Positions 24,501 through 33,796 of a DNA stretch of 64,000 nt are shown here, in pieces. Positions within the stretch are counted from its first letter, which is position 1. The number at the start of each line of letters is the position of its first letter. The notes below the pieces were generated by a model. The model was not told the origin of the DNA and did not search any database. It saw nothing but the letters and a program-made list of their open reading frames with translations. The stretch is from Hoeflea_A sp039025395 (lineage in GTDB: Bacteria > Pseudomonadota > Alphaproteobacteria > Rhizobiales > Rhizobiaceae). The stretch is taken from positions 17,577 through 81,576 of the forward strand of contig JBCCOK010000016.1 of assembly GCA_039025395.1 (NCBI GenBank), read 5' to 3'. The translations under genes were made by a program, and so were the position numbers.

Positions 24501-25694
24501 CTATTCCACGACAACCGAATAGCTGTACGTGCTTCCGGTACCGCTTCCAGGATCAAGCAGGTTGCGGAAAAGTGAGAAGGTGACGCGGTAAAGCCCGGGC
24601 GTATCGCCAGCGACGTAAAAGACGTCGAGAATGGAACCGCCGGGACGGCTGGCGGCCTTTGGATCCAGCTCACCGGTCGGGCGGGACAGGTAAGGCCGGC
24701 CATCCTTCTGAGGAGAAATCGGAAAGTGGCCTTTCGCCCCTTCGGGCGCCTCATGCCGGACACCGCCGATGACCGGATCCCTTTTCGGATCGAGTACGCC
24801 GTCGCCATCGGCATCCTTGATGAGCAGGCCGGCATTGAAGCGTTTGGAAAGGCTCTGATCGATGCCGTTCAATTGGAACATCGGCACGACACCGACGCCT
24901 TCGATGCCGGCGTTCCCGAACCCTTCATTGCGCTCGAAAAGCAGTAGCGACAATGGCAGCGTACCACGATCGACACCGACAACAGTGCCGGGGCGGACCC
25001 TTTGCCAGTTCCGGTTCCTTTTGTCGTCCGGGATGTTGGTCGGAAAGACCTGAGGAAGCGGCTCCGCCAGAAAGTCAAGCTCCGCCCTGCCTGAATGTGT
25101 CAATTGGCCATCCGCGCCGTAGAAACGCACCGCGGCTGCACCGCTCTCACCGCGGTTGGTAAAAGCCATGTTGCGGCCGATATGGATGATTTTGATGCCC
25201 CTTTGCGGGATCGGCTCGTAACGCGCTGCTGGCGCCCCTGCGATCAGCTGCTCGGCGTTCATACCCTCCGGCCGCGTTGGCGTAATCCTGAAGGTATTCG
25301 GATTGCCGCCCTCCGACACCTGATAGCCGGCCTGTTTGGCGGTAATGGCCTGTTGTGGCGTGCCGGCCACCAGCAGAATTGTCGAGCTGTCCAGTGCAAT
25401 ATTCAAATCGCGCTCGAAGCCCGAGAGCAGTTCCACTTCCATCCTGCCGCCCGGTTCAATACCGAAGCCGGTGATCGCGGGGTCGAGCAGGCGGTCTCCC
25501 AAGGCATCGGGCCGCTGCAGGAATATATTGATGCCTGTCCTGTTGTCCGTAACGATGCCGTTTGCATAAACCGGGGAACTGGTCACCTTGCTGACTATTC
25601 CGGGATCGGCGGCCTTGGCTGCGAAGATGGCCGCAGATGCCATGAATGCGGCACAACAAATCATGCCGGGATAAGAAAGTCTGCCTCGAGCCAT
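24501..25694 (-). CDS. Unrecognised secreted protein with a DxDxDG calcium-loop-like motif
   Basis: 397 residues from MARGRLSYPGMICC at 25694, with a signal peptide (ICCAAFMASAAIFAAKA, cleavage near residue 28). I do not recognise the family. Two halves are visible. The first has beta-rich repeats (VELLSGFERDLNIALDSSTILLVAG, IPQRGIKIIHIGRNMAF, GRAELDFLAEPLPQVFP). The second contains KDADGDGVLDPKRDP, an EF-hand/dockerin-like Dx[DN]xDG calcium loop, near residue 310, and ends in a beta-rich YRVTFSLFRNL and TYSYSVVVE. It is likely periplasmic or secreted. Stand-alone gene, 196 bases downstream of mutS on the same strand. Confidence 0.7.
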   Translation of the reverse strand: MARGRLSYPGMICCAAFMASAAIFAAKAADPGIVSKVTSSPVYANGIVTDNRTGINIFLQRPDALGDRLLDPAITGFGIEPGGRMEVELLSGFERDLNIALDSSTILLVAGTPQQAITAKQAGYQVSEGGNPNTFRITPTRPEGMNAEQLIAGAPAARYEPIPQRGIKIIHIGRNMAFTNRGESGAAAVRFYGADGQLTHSGRAELDFLAEPLPQVFPTNIPDDKRNRNWQRVRPGTVVGVDRGTLPLSLLLFERNEGFGNAGIEGVGVVPMFQLNGIDQSLSKRFNAGLLIKDADGDGVLDPKRDPVIGGVRHEAPEGAKGHFPISPQKDGRPYLSRPTGELDPKAASRPGGSILDVFYVAGDTPGLYRVTFSLFRNLLDPGSGTGSTYSYSVVVE

Positions 25695-25890
25695 GGGAAA
25701 ATCCGCCGTCGCTTGTTGCCCGGTACAGGACCCGATCAAACGCATAAACGAGCCCGACCGCATGTCCGTTTGTCTGCGGCATCGTAGCAGACCTGCTGCC
25801 CGATTCTCGATCAACAATAGTTCAGCAGGACCAAATCAAGCCAAGCGTGACTTGAGTTTGGTTTGGCCTCAACGCGGTGACGCGTCGATT

Positions 25891-28599
25891 TCAGCCGTCC
25901 TTCTTGAGCGTCGCCCGCAGCATGTAAAGCGCTTCAAGCGCGTCGCGCGGTGTCATTTCGTCCGGGTTGAGCGTTTCAAGAGCAGCCTCAACGGCCGAAG
26001 GCCCGGACGTTTTTGCCGCACTCTGTTTGACGTCGGCGGTAAACAGCGGGAGGTCGTCGATCAGACGGTGCGCCGGGCTTTCGCGTTCCCCTTCTTCGAG
26101 CTGGTCGAGCACGTCGCGCGCCCGAACGACAACGGATTCGGGCAGACCCGCAAGCCGTGCCACCTGAATGCCGTAGGAGCGGTCGGCAGCACCCGGACCG
26201 ACCTCGTGCAGGAAGATCACTTCACCTTCCCACTCCTTGACCCGCATGGTGGCATTGGCCAGCCGCCCAAGCTTTTCAGAGAGCATGGTCAGTTCGTGGA
26301 AATGTGTCGCAAAGAGGCCCCGGCAGCGATTGACTTCGTGCAGGTGCTCAACCGCGGCCCAGGCAATCGACAGCCCGTCGAAAGTCGCAGTGCCGCGTCC
26401 GATCTCATCCAGGATTACCAGCGAGCGTTCGCTTGCTTGGTTGAGTATGGCGGCCGTTTCCACCATCTCGACCATGAAGGTCGACCGGCCTCGAGCAAGA
26501 TCGTCCGATGCGCCGACACGCGAAAAAAGCCGGTCGATTACGCCTAAGTGGGCGCTGCCTGCAGGAACGAAAGATCCCATCTGCGCCAGGATTGCGATCA
26601 TCGCATTTTGGCGAAGGAAAGTCGATTTGCCGCCCATGTTCGGACCGGTGAGCAGCCATATGGCACCCTCCTTGGCGTCAGCGGGTGGCGACAGATCGCA
26701 ATCGTTGGCAACGAAAGGCCCTTCCGATTGGCGGCGCAACGCCTGCTCGACCACCGGGTGGCGCCCGGCAACGATATGAAATGCAAGCGAATCGTCGACG
26801 ACAGGGCGGCAGTAGCCTTGTTCCTCCGCCAGCACGGCAAGCGCGGCGGACACATCGAGGACGGCGAGCGCACGGGCTGCCGCATTAATGCTGTCTGCCG
26901 CGGTAACGACCGAGGCGGTCAGTTCATCGTAGATATCAAACTCGATGGTGAGTGCCCGGTCTGCCGCGTTGGCAATCCGGCTTTCGAGATCGGCAAGCTC
27001 CGTTGTCGTGAACCGCATCGCATTGGCCATCGTCTGTCGATGGATAAAGCGCGCCTTCGCATCGTCGGTTGCTGTTAACGCCGCCGAATTCGCTGCCGTC
27101 ACTTCGATGAAATAGCCGAGGACATTATTATACTTTATTTTCAGTGATTTGACGCCGGTCTCATTGGCGTATCGGGCCTGCAGACCGGCAATCACCTTGC
27201 GCGATTCGTCGCGCAAGGCCCGCATTTCATCAAGCTCTTCGTGAAAGCCCGGCCGCACAAAGCCGCCATCGCGGCGAAGCAGCGGCAACTCATCGGCAAG
27301 CACGGATTGAAGGCGCTCTGTCAACGATACAGGGAGCGCGGAAAGGTCCGAGACCGCCTCGGCAGTTTCGGAAGGCAGCGCGGTATCAGCGAGAATGGCA
27401 GCAACCTTGCCCGCCGCCTCTATGCCCTGACGGATCGCACCGAGATCACGCGGTCCGCCCCGGTTGAGCGCAAGGCGCGATAGCGCCCGGGGCATGTCGG
27501 GTGCCGCATTCAGGGCTTCTCGAACGCTCTCCGTATCCTCTTGAGCGGTCAGGAACCATGCAACGGAATCGAAGCGCGCCTGAATGGCTTGCGGATCGGT
27601 TAGCGGCGACATCAACCGCTCGGCCAGCAATCGGCCGCCGCCGCCGGTCACGGTCCGGTCTATGGCGTGAAGCAGACCGCCCCTGCGCTCGCCGGAAAGG
27701 GTGCGCAGGAGTTCGAGATTGGTGCGTGTTGCCGGGTCGATGAAGAGCGCCGATCCGGCTGTTTCGCGGGCCGGCCGCTGCAGAGGCGGCCGCTCGGCCA
27801 GCTGCGTCTTCTCCACATAGGCGACGGCCGCTGCCGCTGCTGCCAGTTCGGCGCGGGTAAAGGTGCCGAAGCCATCCAGCGTCGAGACATCGAAAAACCG
27901 GCATATGCGCCCTTCAGCGCTGGCACTGTCGAAAAGCACCGGCGGTTGCGGCGAGACAATGGTCCCGAGCAAATCGAAAACCGGCCTCAATGCGTCGTCG
28001 TAAAACACCTGCTCGGAAACGATCAGTTCCTTCGGATCGAGCCGCAGCACATCGGCGGCAAGCCGGTTTTCACTGGTTTCGGCGAGCCGGAACGTGCCCG
28101 TTGAAATGTCGACCCAGGCAAGCGCAAAGCTGCCCTGCGCCATACCCTTGACGCGGGCCATTGCCATCAGGAAGTTGGATTCGGCGGGCGAAAGCAGTTT
28201 GTCTTCCGTCAGTGTGCCCGGTGTTACGAGGCGAACGACCTCGCGCCTGACGACCGATTTGGAACCGCGCTTCTTCGCCTCCGCCGGGTCCTCCGTCTGC
28301 TCGCAGACCGCAACCCGATAGCCGCTCGCAATGAGTTTCTGCAGGTAGTCGTCGGCTGCGTGGACAGGTACGCCGCACATCGGGATGTCCTCGCCGAGGT
28401 GCTGTCCGCGCTTGGTAAGTGTTATACCCAAGGCCTTGGCGGCTTCGACCGCGTCATCGAAGAACAGTTCGTAGAAATCGCCCATGCGGTAAAACAGCAG
28501 CGCATCGGGGTGCGCGGCCTTGATTTCGATATACTGTTCCATCATCGGCGTTGCTGCGGCGCGGCTTCTGGCCGATGCGATTGTGGCGTTGGTCAGCAT
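25891..28599 (-). CDS. mutS: DNA mismatch repair protein MutS
   Basis: 902 residues, usual for alphaproteobacterial MutS. It recognises base mismatches and small loops and recruits MutL. The mismatch-binding domain has MMEQYIEIKAAHPDALLFYRMGDFYELFFDDA (Phe-x-Glu wedge in FYELF near residue 40). The ATPase domain shows Walker A GPNMGGKSTFLRQ, Walker B DEIGRGTATFDGLS, and THFHELT. The C-terminal dimerisation segment and a short PALRAT-like tail are intact. ATG at 28599 follows GGAAACGGA. It is monocistronic and divergent from maeB. The mutS-maeB-glnD neighbourhood is a Rhizobiales trait. Confidence 0.98.
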   Translation of the reverse strand: MLTNATIASARSRAAATPMMEQYIEIKAAHPDALLFYRMGDFYELFFDDAVEAAKALGITLTKRGQHLGEDIPMCGVPVHAADDYLQKLIASGYRVAVCEQTEDPAEAKKRGSKSVVRREVVRLVTPGTLTEDKLLSPAESNFLMAMARVKGMAQGSFALAWVDISTGTFRLAETSENRLAADVLRLDPKELIVSEQVFYDDALRPVFDLLGTIVSPQPPVLFDSASAEGRICRFFDVSTLDGFGTFTRAELAAAAAAVAYVEKTQLAERPPLQRPARETAGSALFIDPATRTNLELLRTLSGERRGGLLHAIDRTVTGGGGRLLAERLMSPLTDPQAIQARFDSVAWFLTAQEDTESVREALNAAPDMPRALSRLALNRGGPRDLGAIRQGIEAAGKVAAILADTALPSETAEAVSDLSALPVSLTERLQSVLADELPLLRRDGGFVRPGFHEELDEMRALRDESRKVIAGLQARYANETGVKSLKIKYNNVLGYFIEVTAANSAALTATDDAKARFIHRQTMANAMRFTTTELADLESRIANAADRALTIEFDIYDELTASVVTAADSINAAARALAVLDVSAALAVLAEEQGYCRPVVDDSLAFHIVAGRHPVVEQALRRQSEGPFVANDCDLSPPADAKEGAIWLLTGPNMGGKSTFLRQNAMIAILAQMGSFVPAGSAHLGVIDRLFSRVGASDDLARGRSTFMVEMVETAAILNQASERSLVILDEIGRGTATFDGLSIAWAAVEHLHEVNRCRGLFATHFHELTMLSEKLGRLANATMRVKEWEGEVIFLHEVGPGAADRSYGIQVARLAGLPESVVVRARDVLDQLEEGERESPAHRLIDDLPLFTADVKQSAAKTSGPSAVEAALETLNPDEMTPRDALEALYMLRATLKKDG

Positions 28600-28950
28600 G
28601 AAATCCGTTTCCGGCGGTCTTCCCGCAGATTTACATCCAACCGGCGCGCCGGTCCAATTGCGAGCCCGTGTTATCCAGCTTTTTATCGTTCAGAACCAAC
28701 ACAGGGCGGGCCAGACAGCCTGCCAAACCGCGTGAGCGCGCACCGAACCGCCTTGCCGCGGCAACGCAAGAGTGAATGCGTTGCGGCTTTTGCCGGTTGG
28801 CACTTTCATTCAATCGGTTAAGCTGCGCGTCCGCCGCTATGCTCTTGGGTAAGGGCTTTGGAGTATCGCGGCCGCTCTCGAGCGGAACAAAATGCAAAAA
28901 TGAAGGGCAGTGGCCGTGCTTGCGGCTCGCCCGAAAAGGGTTGGAATAGG
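28600..28950. promoter_or_regulatory. Divergent region between mutS and maeB with two palindromes
   Basis: 351 bases with no supported gene. Two strong dyads: ACCGGCG-CGCCGGT, a perfect 14-bp palindrome at 28640-28653, and GCAACGCA ... TGCGTTGC (28761-28768 and 28777-28784) with an 8-nt loop. Neither is followed by a U-tract, so operator or RNA structure is more likely than terminator. A convincing -35/-10 pair was not found. Confidence 0.35.
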
Positions 28951-31236
28951 ATGCCGGGACGCGACAAAGAATCCGAAGCAATGTCCACGATAACCGAGCA
29001 GGAGGCGCTGGAATTCCATGCGCGCGGCCGGCCCGGGAAGCTGGAGATCAACGCGACCAAACCAATGGCAACGCAGCGCGATCTGTCGCTTGCCTATTCA
29101 CCGGGCGTCGCAGTCCCCGTCAAGGCGATTGCCGAGGATCCCTCGCGCGCTTTCGACTACACCGCACGCGGCAATCTGGTCGGCGTGATTTCCAACGGTA
29201 CGGCAATTCTGGGGCTCGGCAATCTCGGAGCCCTGGCGTCGAAACCGGTCATGGAGGGCAAGGCCGTACTGTTCAAGCGCTTTGCCGATGTCGATTCGAT
29301 CGATCTGGAGGTTGGCACCGAGGATATCGACGAATTCGTCAACTGCGTGCGCCAGCTCGGACCCTCATTCGGCGGAATCAATCTGGAAGACATACGCGCA
29401 CCCGACTGCTTCATTATCGAGCAGCGCTTGCGCGAAGTCATGGACATACCGGTCTTTCACGACGATCAGCATGGCACTGCGATTATTGCCGTCGCCGGGC
29501 TGATCAATGCGCTTCACCTCACGGGCCGCGATTTGAAGACGACACGGCTCGTCTGCAACGGTGCGGGCGCGGCTGCGATCGCCTGCATGGAACTCATCAA
29601 GTCGATGGGTTTTGCGGCAGACAACATCACCCTGTGCGACACCAAGGGTGTCATCTATCAGGGCCGCGAAGAAGGGATGAACCAGTGGAAATCGGCCCAT
29701 GCGGTGAAGACGGATTGCAGGACGCTTGCCGAAGCGCTGAAAGGGGCGGACGTGTTTTTCGGCCTTTCTGTCAAGGGTGCGCTGAGCGACGACATGGTTC
29801 TTTCAATGGCTGAAAACCCGATCATTTTTGCCATGGCCAATCCGGACCCCGAGATAACGCCGGAAGAGGTCGCCCGCCTGCGCGATGATGCGATCATGGC
29901 GACCGGCCGCTCCGACTATCCCAACCAGGTCAACAATGTCCTGGGCTTTCCCTATATCTTTCGCGGCGCCTTGGACGTCCGGGCATCGACGATCAACGAT
30001 GCGATGAAAATTGCTGCCGCCGAAGCGCTGGCATATCTGGCGCGCGAAGACGTGCCGGATGAGGTGGCTGCAGCCTATCGCGGCAACCGGCCGCGTTTTG
30101 GACCGCAATACATCATCCCGGTCCCCTTCGATCCGCGGCTGCTTTCGGACATTCCCCGTGCGGTTGCCCGTGCAGCGATGGATTCAGGCGTTGCCCGACG
30201 GCCGATTGTCGATATCGAAGCCTATGGGCGCGAACTTGCCGCCCGCCGCGATCCCATTGCCTCGACCTTGCAGCGCATTTATCAGCGGGTGCGCCGTCAT
30301 CCCAAGCGCGTGGTCTTTGCCGAGGGCGAGGAAGAACATGTCATGCGCGCCGCCGTCGCCTATGCCAACCAGCGTCTTGGAACGGCCGTCCTGCTTGGAC
30401 GCACCGAACAGATCGAGGAGATGGCAAAGCAGGCCGGTATCGACCTCGATAAACCGGAAATCGAGCTCACCAACGCGCGCGTCTCGCACCGGATTGGTGC
30501 CTATACCGAGTATCTTTACGCGCGCCTGCAGCGCCGCGGTTTTCTCTACCGTGACTGCCAGCGCCTCATCAACACCGACCGCAACCACTTTGCCGCCTGC
30601 ATGGTGGCGCTGGGCGATGCGGATGCCGTTGTCACCGGAACGACGCGGAACTATTCGACGGCACTCGACGATGTACGACGCTGCATCGATGTCAAACCCG
30701 GCCACCGGGTTATCGGTGTCTCACTGGCCTTGTGCCGCGGCCGGACGGTTCTGGTGGCCGATACCGCAGTCATAGACATGCCGGATTCGGAAGAGCTTGC
30801 CGATATTGCTGAAGAGGCTGCTGGCGTGGCACGGCGTCTCGGTTATGAGCCGCGCGTTGCCATGCTTGCCTATTCTACATTCGGCCATCCCCCTGGTGAG
30901 CGCGCCGAGCGGGTCCGCGAAGCAGTGACGATCCTGGACAAGCGCCGCGTTGATTTCGAATATGACGGCGAGATGGCCGCCGACGTTGCGCTCAATATCG
31001 ACGTGATGGCGCAGTATCCGTTCTGCCGGCTTTCCGGCCCCGCCAACGTGCTGGTGATGCCGGCGTTTCACTCCGCCTCGATATCGACCAAGATGCTTCA
31101 GGAACTGGGCGGATCGACCGTGATTGGCCCGTTGCTGGTCGGTCTCGACAAATCCGTCCAGATCGTCTCCATGGGTGCTCGCGATACCGATATCGTCAAT
31201 ATGGCGGCTTTGGCCGCCTATAATGTCGGCAGCTAA
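28951..31236 (+). CDS. maeB: NADP-dependent malic enzyme with phosphotransacetylase-like domain
   Basis: 761 residues from ATG 28951 (MPGRDKESEAMSTITEQEAL); a second ATG at 28981 lacks a binding site, while the chosen one has GG-rich sequence upstream. It decarboxylates malate to pyruvate. Malic domain, residues to about 430: LSLAYSPGVAVPVKAI, GNLGALASKPVMEGKAVLFKRFADVD, VFHDDQHGTAIIAVAGLINAL, and the dinucleotide site VCNGAGAAAIACMELI. The C-terminal 320 residues are a phosphotransacetylase-like domain (KRVVFAEGEEEHVMRAA ... PANVLVMPAFHSASISTKMLQELGG) that in this family is regulatory and without Pta activity. The fused two-domain type is usual in Rhizobiales (Dme/Tme). Confidence 0.95.
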   Translation: MPGRDKESEAMSTITEQEALEFHARGRPGKLEINATKPMATQRDLSLAYSPGVAVPVKAIAEDPSRAFDYTARGNLVGVISNGTAILGLGNLGALASKPVMEGKAVLFKRFADVDSIDLEVGTEDIDEFVNCVRQLGPSFGGINLEDIRAPDCFIIEQRLREVMDIPVFHDDQHGTAIIAVAGLINALHLTGRDLKTTRLVCNGAGAAAIACMELIKSMGFAADNITLCDTKGVIYQGREEGMNQWKSAHAVKTDCRTLAEALKGADVFFGLSVKGALSDDMVLSMAENPIIFAMANPDPEITPEEVARLRDDAIMATGRSDYPNQVNNVLGFPYIFRGALDVRASTINDAMKIAAAEALAYLAREDVPDEVAAAYRGNRPRFGPQYIIPVPFDPRLLSDIPRAVARAAMDSGVARRPIVDIEAYGRELAARRDPIASTLQRIYQRVRRHPKRVVFAEGEEEHVMRAAVAYANQRLGTAVLLGRTEQIEEMAKQAGIDLDKPEIELTNARVSHRIGAYTEYLYARLQRRGFLYRDCQRLINTDRNHFAACMVALGDADAVVTGTTRNYSTALDDVRRCIDVKPGHRVIGVSLALCRGRTVLVADTAVIDMPDSEELADIAEEAAGVARRLGYEPRVAMLAYSTFGHPPGERAERVREAVTILDKRRVDFEYDGEMAADVALNIDVMAQYPFCRLSGPANVLVMPAFHSASISTKMLQELGGSTVIGPLLVGLDKSVQIVSMGARDTDIVNMAALAAYNVGS

Positions 31237-31254
31237 ATCGGTAACGCTATTTCA

Positions 31255-32133
31255 TCATGATGCGAAACGGCTCGCATCGGCGCCATAATAGTTGATGTAG
31301 CGGTCGCTGATTTGCGCTGTCGGCAGGACAACCATCACATCGGTCGTGCCGAATGCCTTATCGACGACCGCACCGTCGCCGACAGTTGCACCAAGGCGCA
31401 GATAGCCTTTCAGGAGCGGAGGCATGGCGTTGACCGCCTGACGCGTGTTGACCGCTTCTTTGGGCATGAGATCCATGTTGTTGAAGAGCTCAGGCCGTGC
31501 TCGGACATACCACGCGCCTTCCGTCAGACAGTTGTGGTAGAGGAAAGACAGAGCAAGCGCATGGGCTTGCGGTCTGACGCCCTGCAGCGACGCGCACCCA
31601 AACATCACGTCGACGCCGTATTCGAGCGCATAGGCCCAATTGCCCTGCCAAAGCAGTTCAACGGTGCGGCGGGTGCGATACTGCGGCAGAACACAGGAAC
31701 GGCCGAGTTCCATGAACCGCTTTTCCGGGTGCCGTGCCAGCATTTCGGATATGGCGAATTCCGATGTCGAATAGAAGCCGGTATTGGCGCGCGCCACTTC
31801 CTGTCGGAGCAGGCGATAGGTTCCCACGATCTGCTCTTTCGCAGGGCCGGCAAGCGACCGGTCAAGCACCAGCAGATGGTCGCAGACGGCATCGAAGGCG
31901 TCCATGTCACGACCCCGCCGCATCGACTCAGGCGGCAGGACTGCACCCATTTCTCTTACAAAAACGTTGAATCGCACTGTCTGGGCGGCAGCAATTTCTT
32001 CCGGCGTCGTTGCCAGTCGCGTTTCCAGATGGCCTATTCGCCCGAGTACGGCGGTTTCAACGTTCATCGTACCACTTGCTGACTGCGACGCCGCGGCCGA
32101 CTCTGGCAGCGTTTCGCGCAAATTCAATGTCAT
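31255..32133 (-). CDS. olsB: L-ornithine N-alpha-acyltransferase OlsB
   Basis: 292 residues, GNAT fold. OlsB transfers a 3-hydroxyacyl chain from ACP to ornithine, the first step of ornithine lipid synthesis. Key segments are AAQTVRFNVFVREMG, DMDAFDAVCDHLLVLD, GTYRLLRQEVA, FMELGRSCVLPQYRTRRTVELLWQGNWAYALEYGVDVMFGCASLQG and a C-terminal LLKGYLRLGATVGDGAVVDKAFGTTDVMVVL, all typical of OlsB/haemolysin-like acyltransferases. It converges on maeB 18 bases away. OlsA, needed for the second acylation, is not adjacent; a PlsC-type gene at 56796 could fill this role. Ornithine lipids are phosphorus-free membrane lipids. Confidence 0.92.
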   Translation of the reverse strand: MTLNLRETLPESAAASQSASGTMNVETAVLGRIGHLETRLATTPEEIAAAQTVRFNVFVREMGAVLPPESMRRGRDMDAFDAVCDHLLVLDRSLAGPAKEQIVGTYRLLRQEVARANTGFYSTSEFAISEMLARHPEKRFMELGRSCVLPQYRTRRTVELLWQGNWAYALEYGVDVMFGCASLQGVRPQAHALALSFLYHNCLTEGAWYVRARPELFNNMDLMPKEAVNTRQAVNAMPPLLKGYLRLGATVGDGAVVDKAFGTTDVMVVLPTAQISDRYINYYGADASRFAS

Positions 32134-32259
32134 GGCGGATCAACCCTGATTCGTTGCGTTGGCGCCTATTAATCAGAACTGTGCGACACTGCAGTGACAT
32201 CCCGTTTCTGGTCTAATACGCGTGACGAACGGGATATCAGGGTCTTTGCTCGCTAAATC

Positions 32260-33255
32260 TTATCCGCCCATATCAACTACGACACGGCCCCTTATCTTTC
32301 CGTCAATCAGGTCCGTTGCGGTTGGGATAATATCATCAAAAGAAATGGTTTTCGATAGCGCATGCAGCTTGTTCAGGTCGAGGTCGTTTGCCAGCCGGTT
32401 CCATGCTTCTTCGCGCACAGGTTTGGGCGCCATGACCGAATCCACACCGAGCAGCGCGACACCACGCAATATGAACGGCATAACCGTGGCCGGAAGATCC
32501 ATGCCCTGGGCGAGACCGCAACAGGCGACCGCGCCGCCATATTGCGTCATTGACAGGACATTGGCGAGCGTGTGGCTGCCGACTGAATCAATGCCACCTG
32601 CCCAGCGTTCCTTGCCAAGGGGCCTTCCTTCATTCGAAAGCTCCTCGCGATCGATAATTTCGCTCGCGCCCAGCGTTTTCAGAAAGTCTGCCTCCGCTGG
32701 TCTCCCGGTCGAGGCAATGACGTCGAAGCCGAGCTTCGACAACAGGGAAACCGATATGGTTCCGACGCCGCCATTTGCGCCGGTAACGACGATGGGACCG
32801 TTGGAGGGTTTAACGCCGTGGCGCTCAAGCGCCATGACACTTAGCATCGCCGTATAGCCTGCGGTTCCGATCGCCATGGCATCATGGGCGCTGATCTTTT
32901 CCGGCCGGCGGATCAACCAGTCGCCGTTCAGCCGGGTATAGCGCGCATAGGCTCCGGTATGGGTTTCGCCCACGCCCCAGCCGTTGAGAATGACCGCATC
33001 GCCGGCCTTGAATCCGCCATGGGTGGATTGAACCACGGTTCCTGCGCAATCGATGCCGGGCACCATCGGCCAGCGGCGAATGACCGGTGCCTTGCCAGTG
33101 ATGGCAAGCCCGTCCTTGTAGTTTATGGTTGTTGCTTCGACTTCGACGACCACATCGCCGTCCATCAGCTCTTCAAGGCCGATTTCCCGCATCGCGACCG
33201 ATTGCACCTTGTTCTCGTCACGCGAAACAACGATGGCTTTGAATGGCTCTTGCAT
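32260..33255 (-). CDS. acuI: Medium-chain oxidoreductase, acrylyl-CoA reductase AcuI/YhdH type
   Basis: 331 residues. Zinc-independent MDR enzyme: N-terminal FKAIVVSRDENKVQSVAMREIG, INYKDGLAITGKAPVIRRWPMVPGIDCAGTVV, then DAVILNGWGVGETHTGAYARY (all AcuI/YhdH features), and the NADPH-binding motif VVTGANGGVGTISVSLLSKLGF. AcuI reduces acrylyl-CoA to propionyl-CoA with NADPH, a detoxification linked to dimethylsulfoniopropionate breakdown in marine alphaproteobacteria; whether that pathway exists here is not shown. ATG at 33255 has GAGGGAGGG. It is 126 bases upstream of olsB and 31 downstream of lspA on the same strand. Confidence 0.85.
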   Translation of the reverse strand: MQEPFKAIVVSRDENKVQSVAMREIGLEELMDGDVVVEVEATTINYKDGLAITGKAPVIRRWPMVPGIDCAGTVVQSTHGGFKAGDAVILNGWGVGETHTGAYARYTRLNGDWLIRRPEKISAHDAMAIGTAGYTAMLSVMALERHGVKPSNGPIVVTGANGGVGTISVSLLSKLGFDVIASTGRPAEADFLKTLGASEIIDREELSNEGRPLGKERWAGGIDSVGSHTLANVLSMTQYGGAVACCGLAQGMDLPATVMPFILRGVALLGVDSVMAPKPVREEAWNRLANDLDLNKLHALSKTISFDDIIPTATDLIDGKIRGRVVVDMGG

Positions 33256-33286
33256 GAATGGCCCTCCCTCTGTGTGGTCCCTGTTT

Positions 33287-33796
33287 TTATTCCGCCTCGC
33301 CGGGCTTTACCGGATAGAGCCACCAGCCGAACAATTCGTCGATGATGATGGCGGCAGCGCCGACTGTGATAAGCGAATCGGCAAGATTGAATACGGCAAA
33401 ATACCAGTTGCCTGCATGCAACAGGATATAGTCGACCACATAGCCGTGCATTGCCCGGTCGGCAAGATTGCCGATGGCACCGCCGATAATGAGCGCAAAC
33501 CCGAACTGGCTGACCCAGCGCTGTGGCGTGCTTCTCGCCCACATCGTCGCAACGAATGCTATGACCACAAGCATCAGCGCCAACAGCCAGCGTTCATCCA
33601 CGCCGGTGAGCATGGAAAACGCAATGCCTTCGTTTCTGGTATAGAAAAGTGCCAAGACCGGAAGCACGTCCACCATTTGCTGAAACGGCAGGTATTTCTG
33701 CACCGCCCACTTCACCGTCTGGTCAGCAACCACGAGGGCAGCAATCACGGCGATGGCGTAGCGGGGCCTGGAAAAGATCGAGCGGCCGGTATTCAT
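33287..33796 (-). CDS. lspA: Lipoprotein signal peptidase II
   Basis: 169 residues, four transmembrane helices; it cleaves the signal peptide from diacylated prolipoproteins. Start MNTGRSIFSRPRYAI at 33796. The catalytic Asp pair lies in the conserved GGAIGNLADRAMHGYVVDYI (first Asp) and YFAVFNLADSLITVG (second Asp), with FYTRNEGIAFSM in the middle. The start overlaps the stop of the upstream methyltransferase gene by 4 bases (ATGA), so translation is coupled. Together with lnt at 62148 it supplies two of the three lipoprotein-maturation enzymes. Confidence 0.95.
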   Translation of the reverse strand: MNTGRSIFSRPRYAIAVIAALVVADQTVKWAVQKYLPFQQMVDVLPVLALFYTRNEGIAFSMLTGVDERWLLALMLVVIAFVATMWARSTPQRWVSQFGFALIIGGAIGNLADRAMHGYVVDYILLHAGNWYFAVFNLADSLITVGAAAIIIDELFGWWLYPVKPGEAE

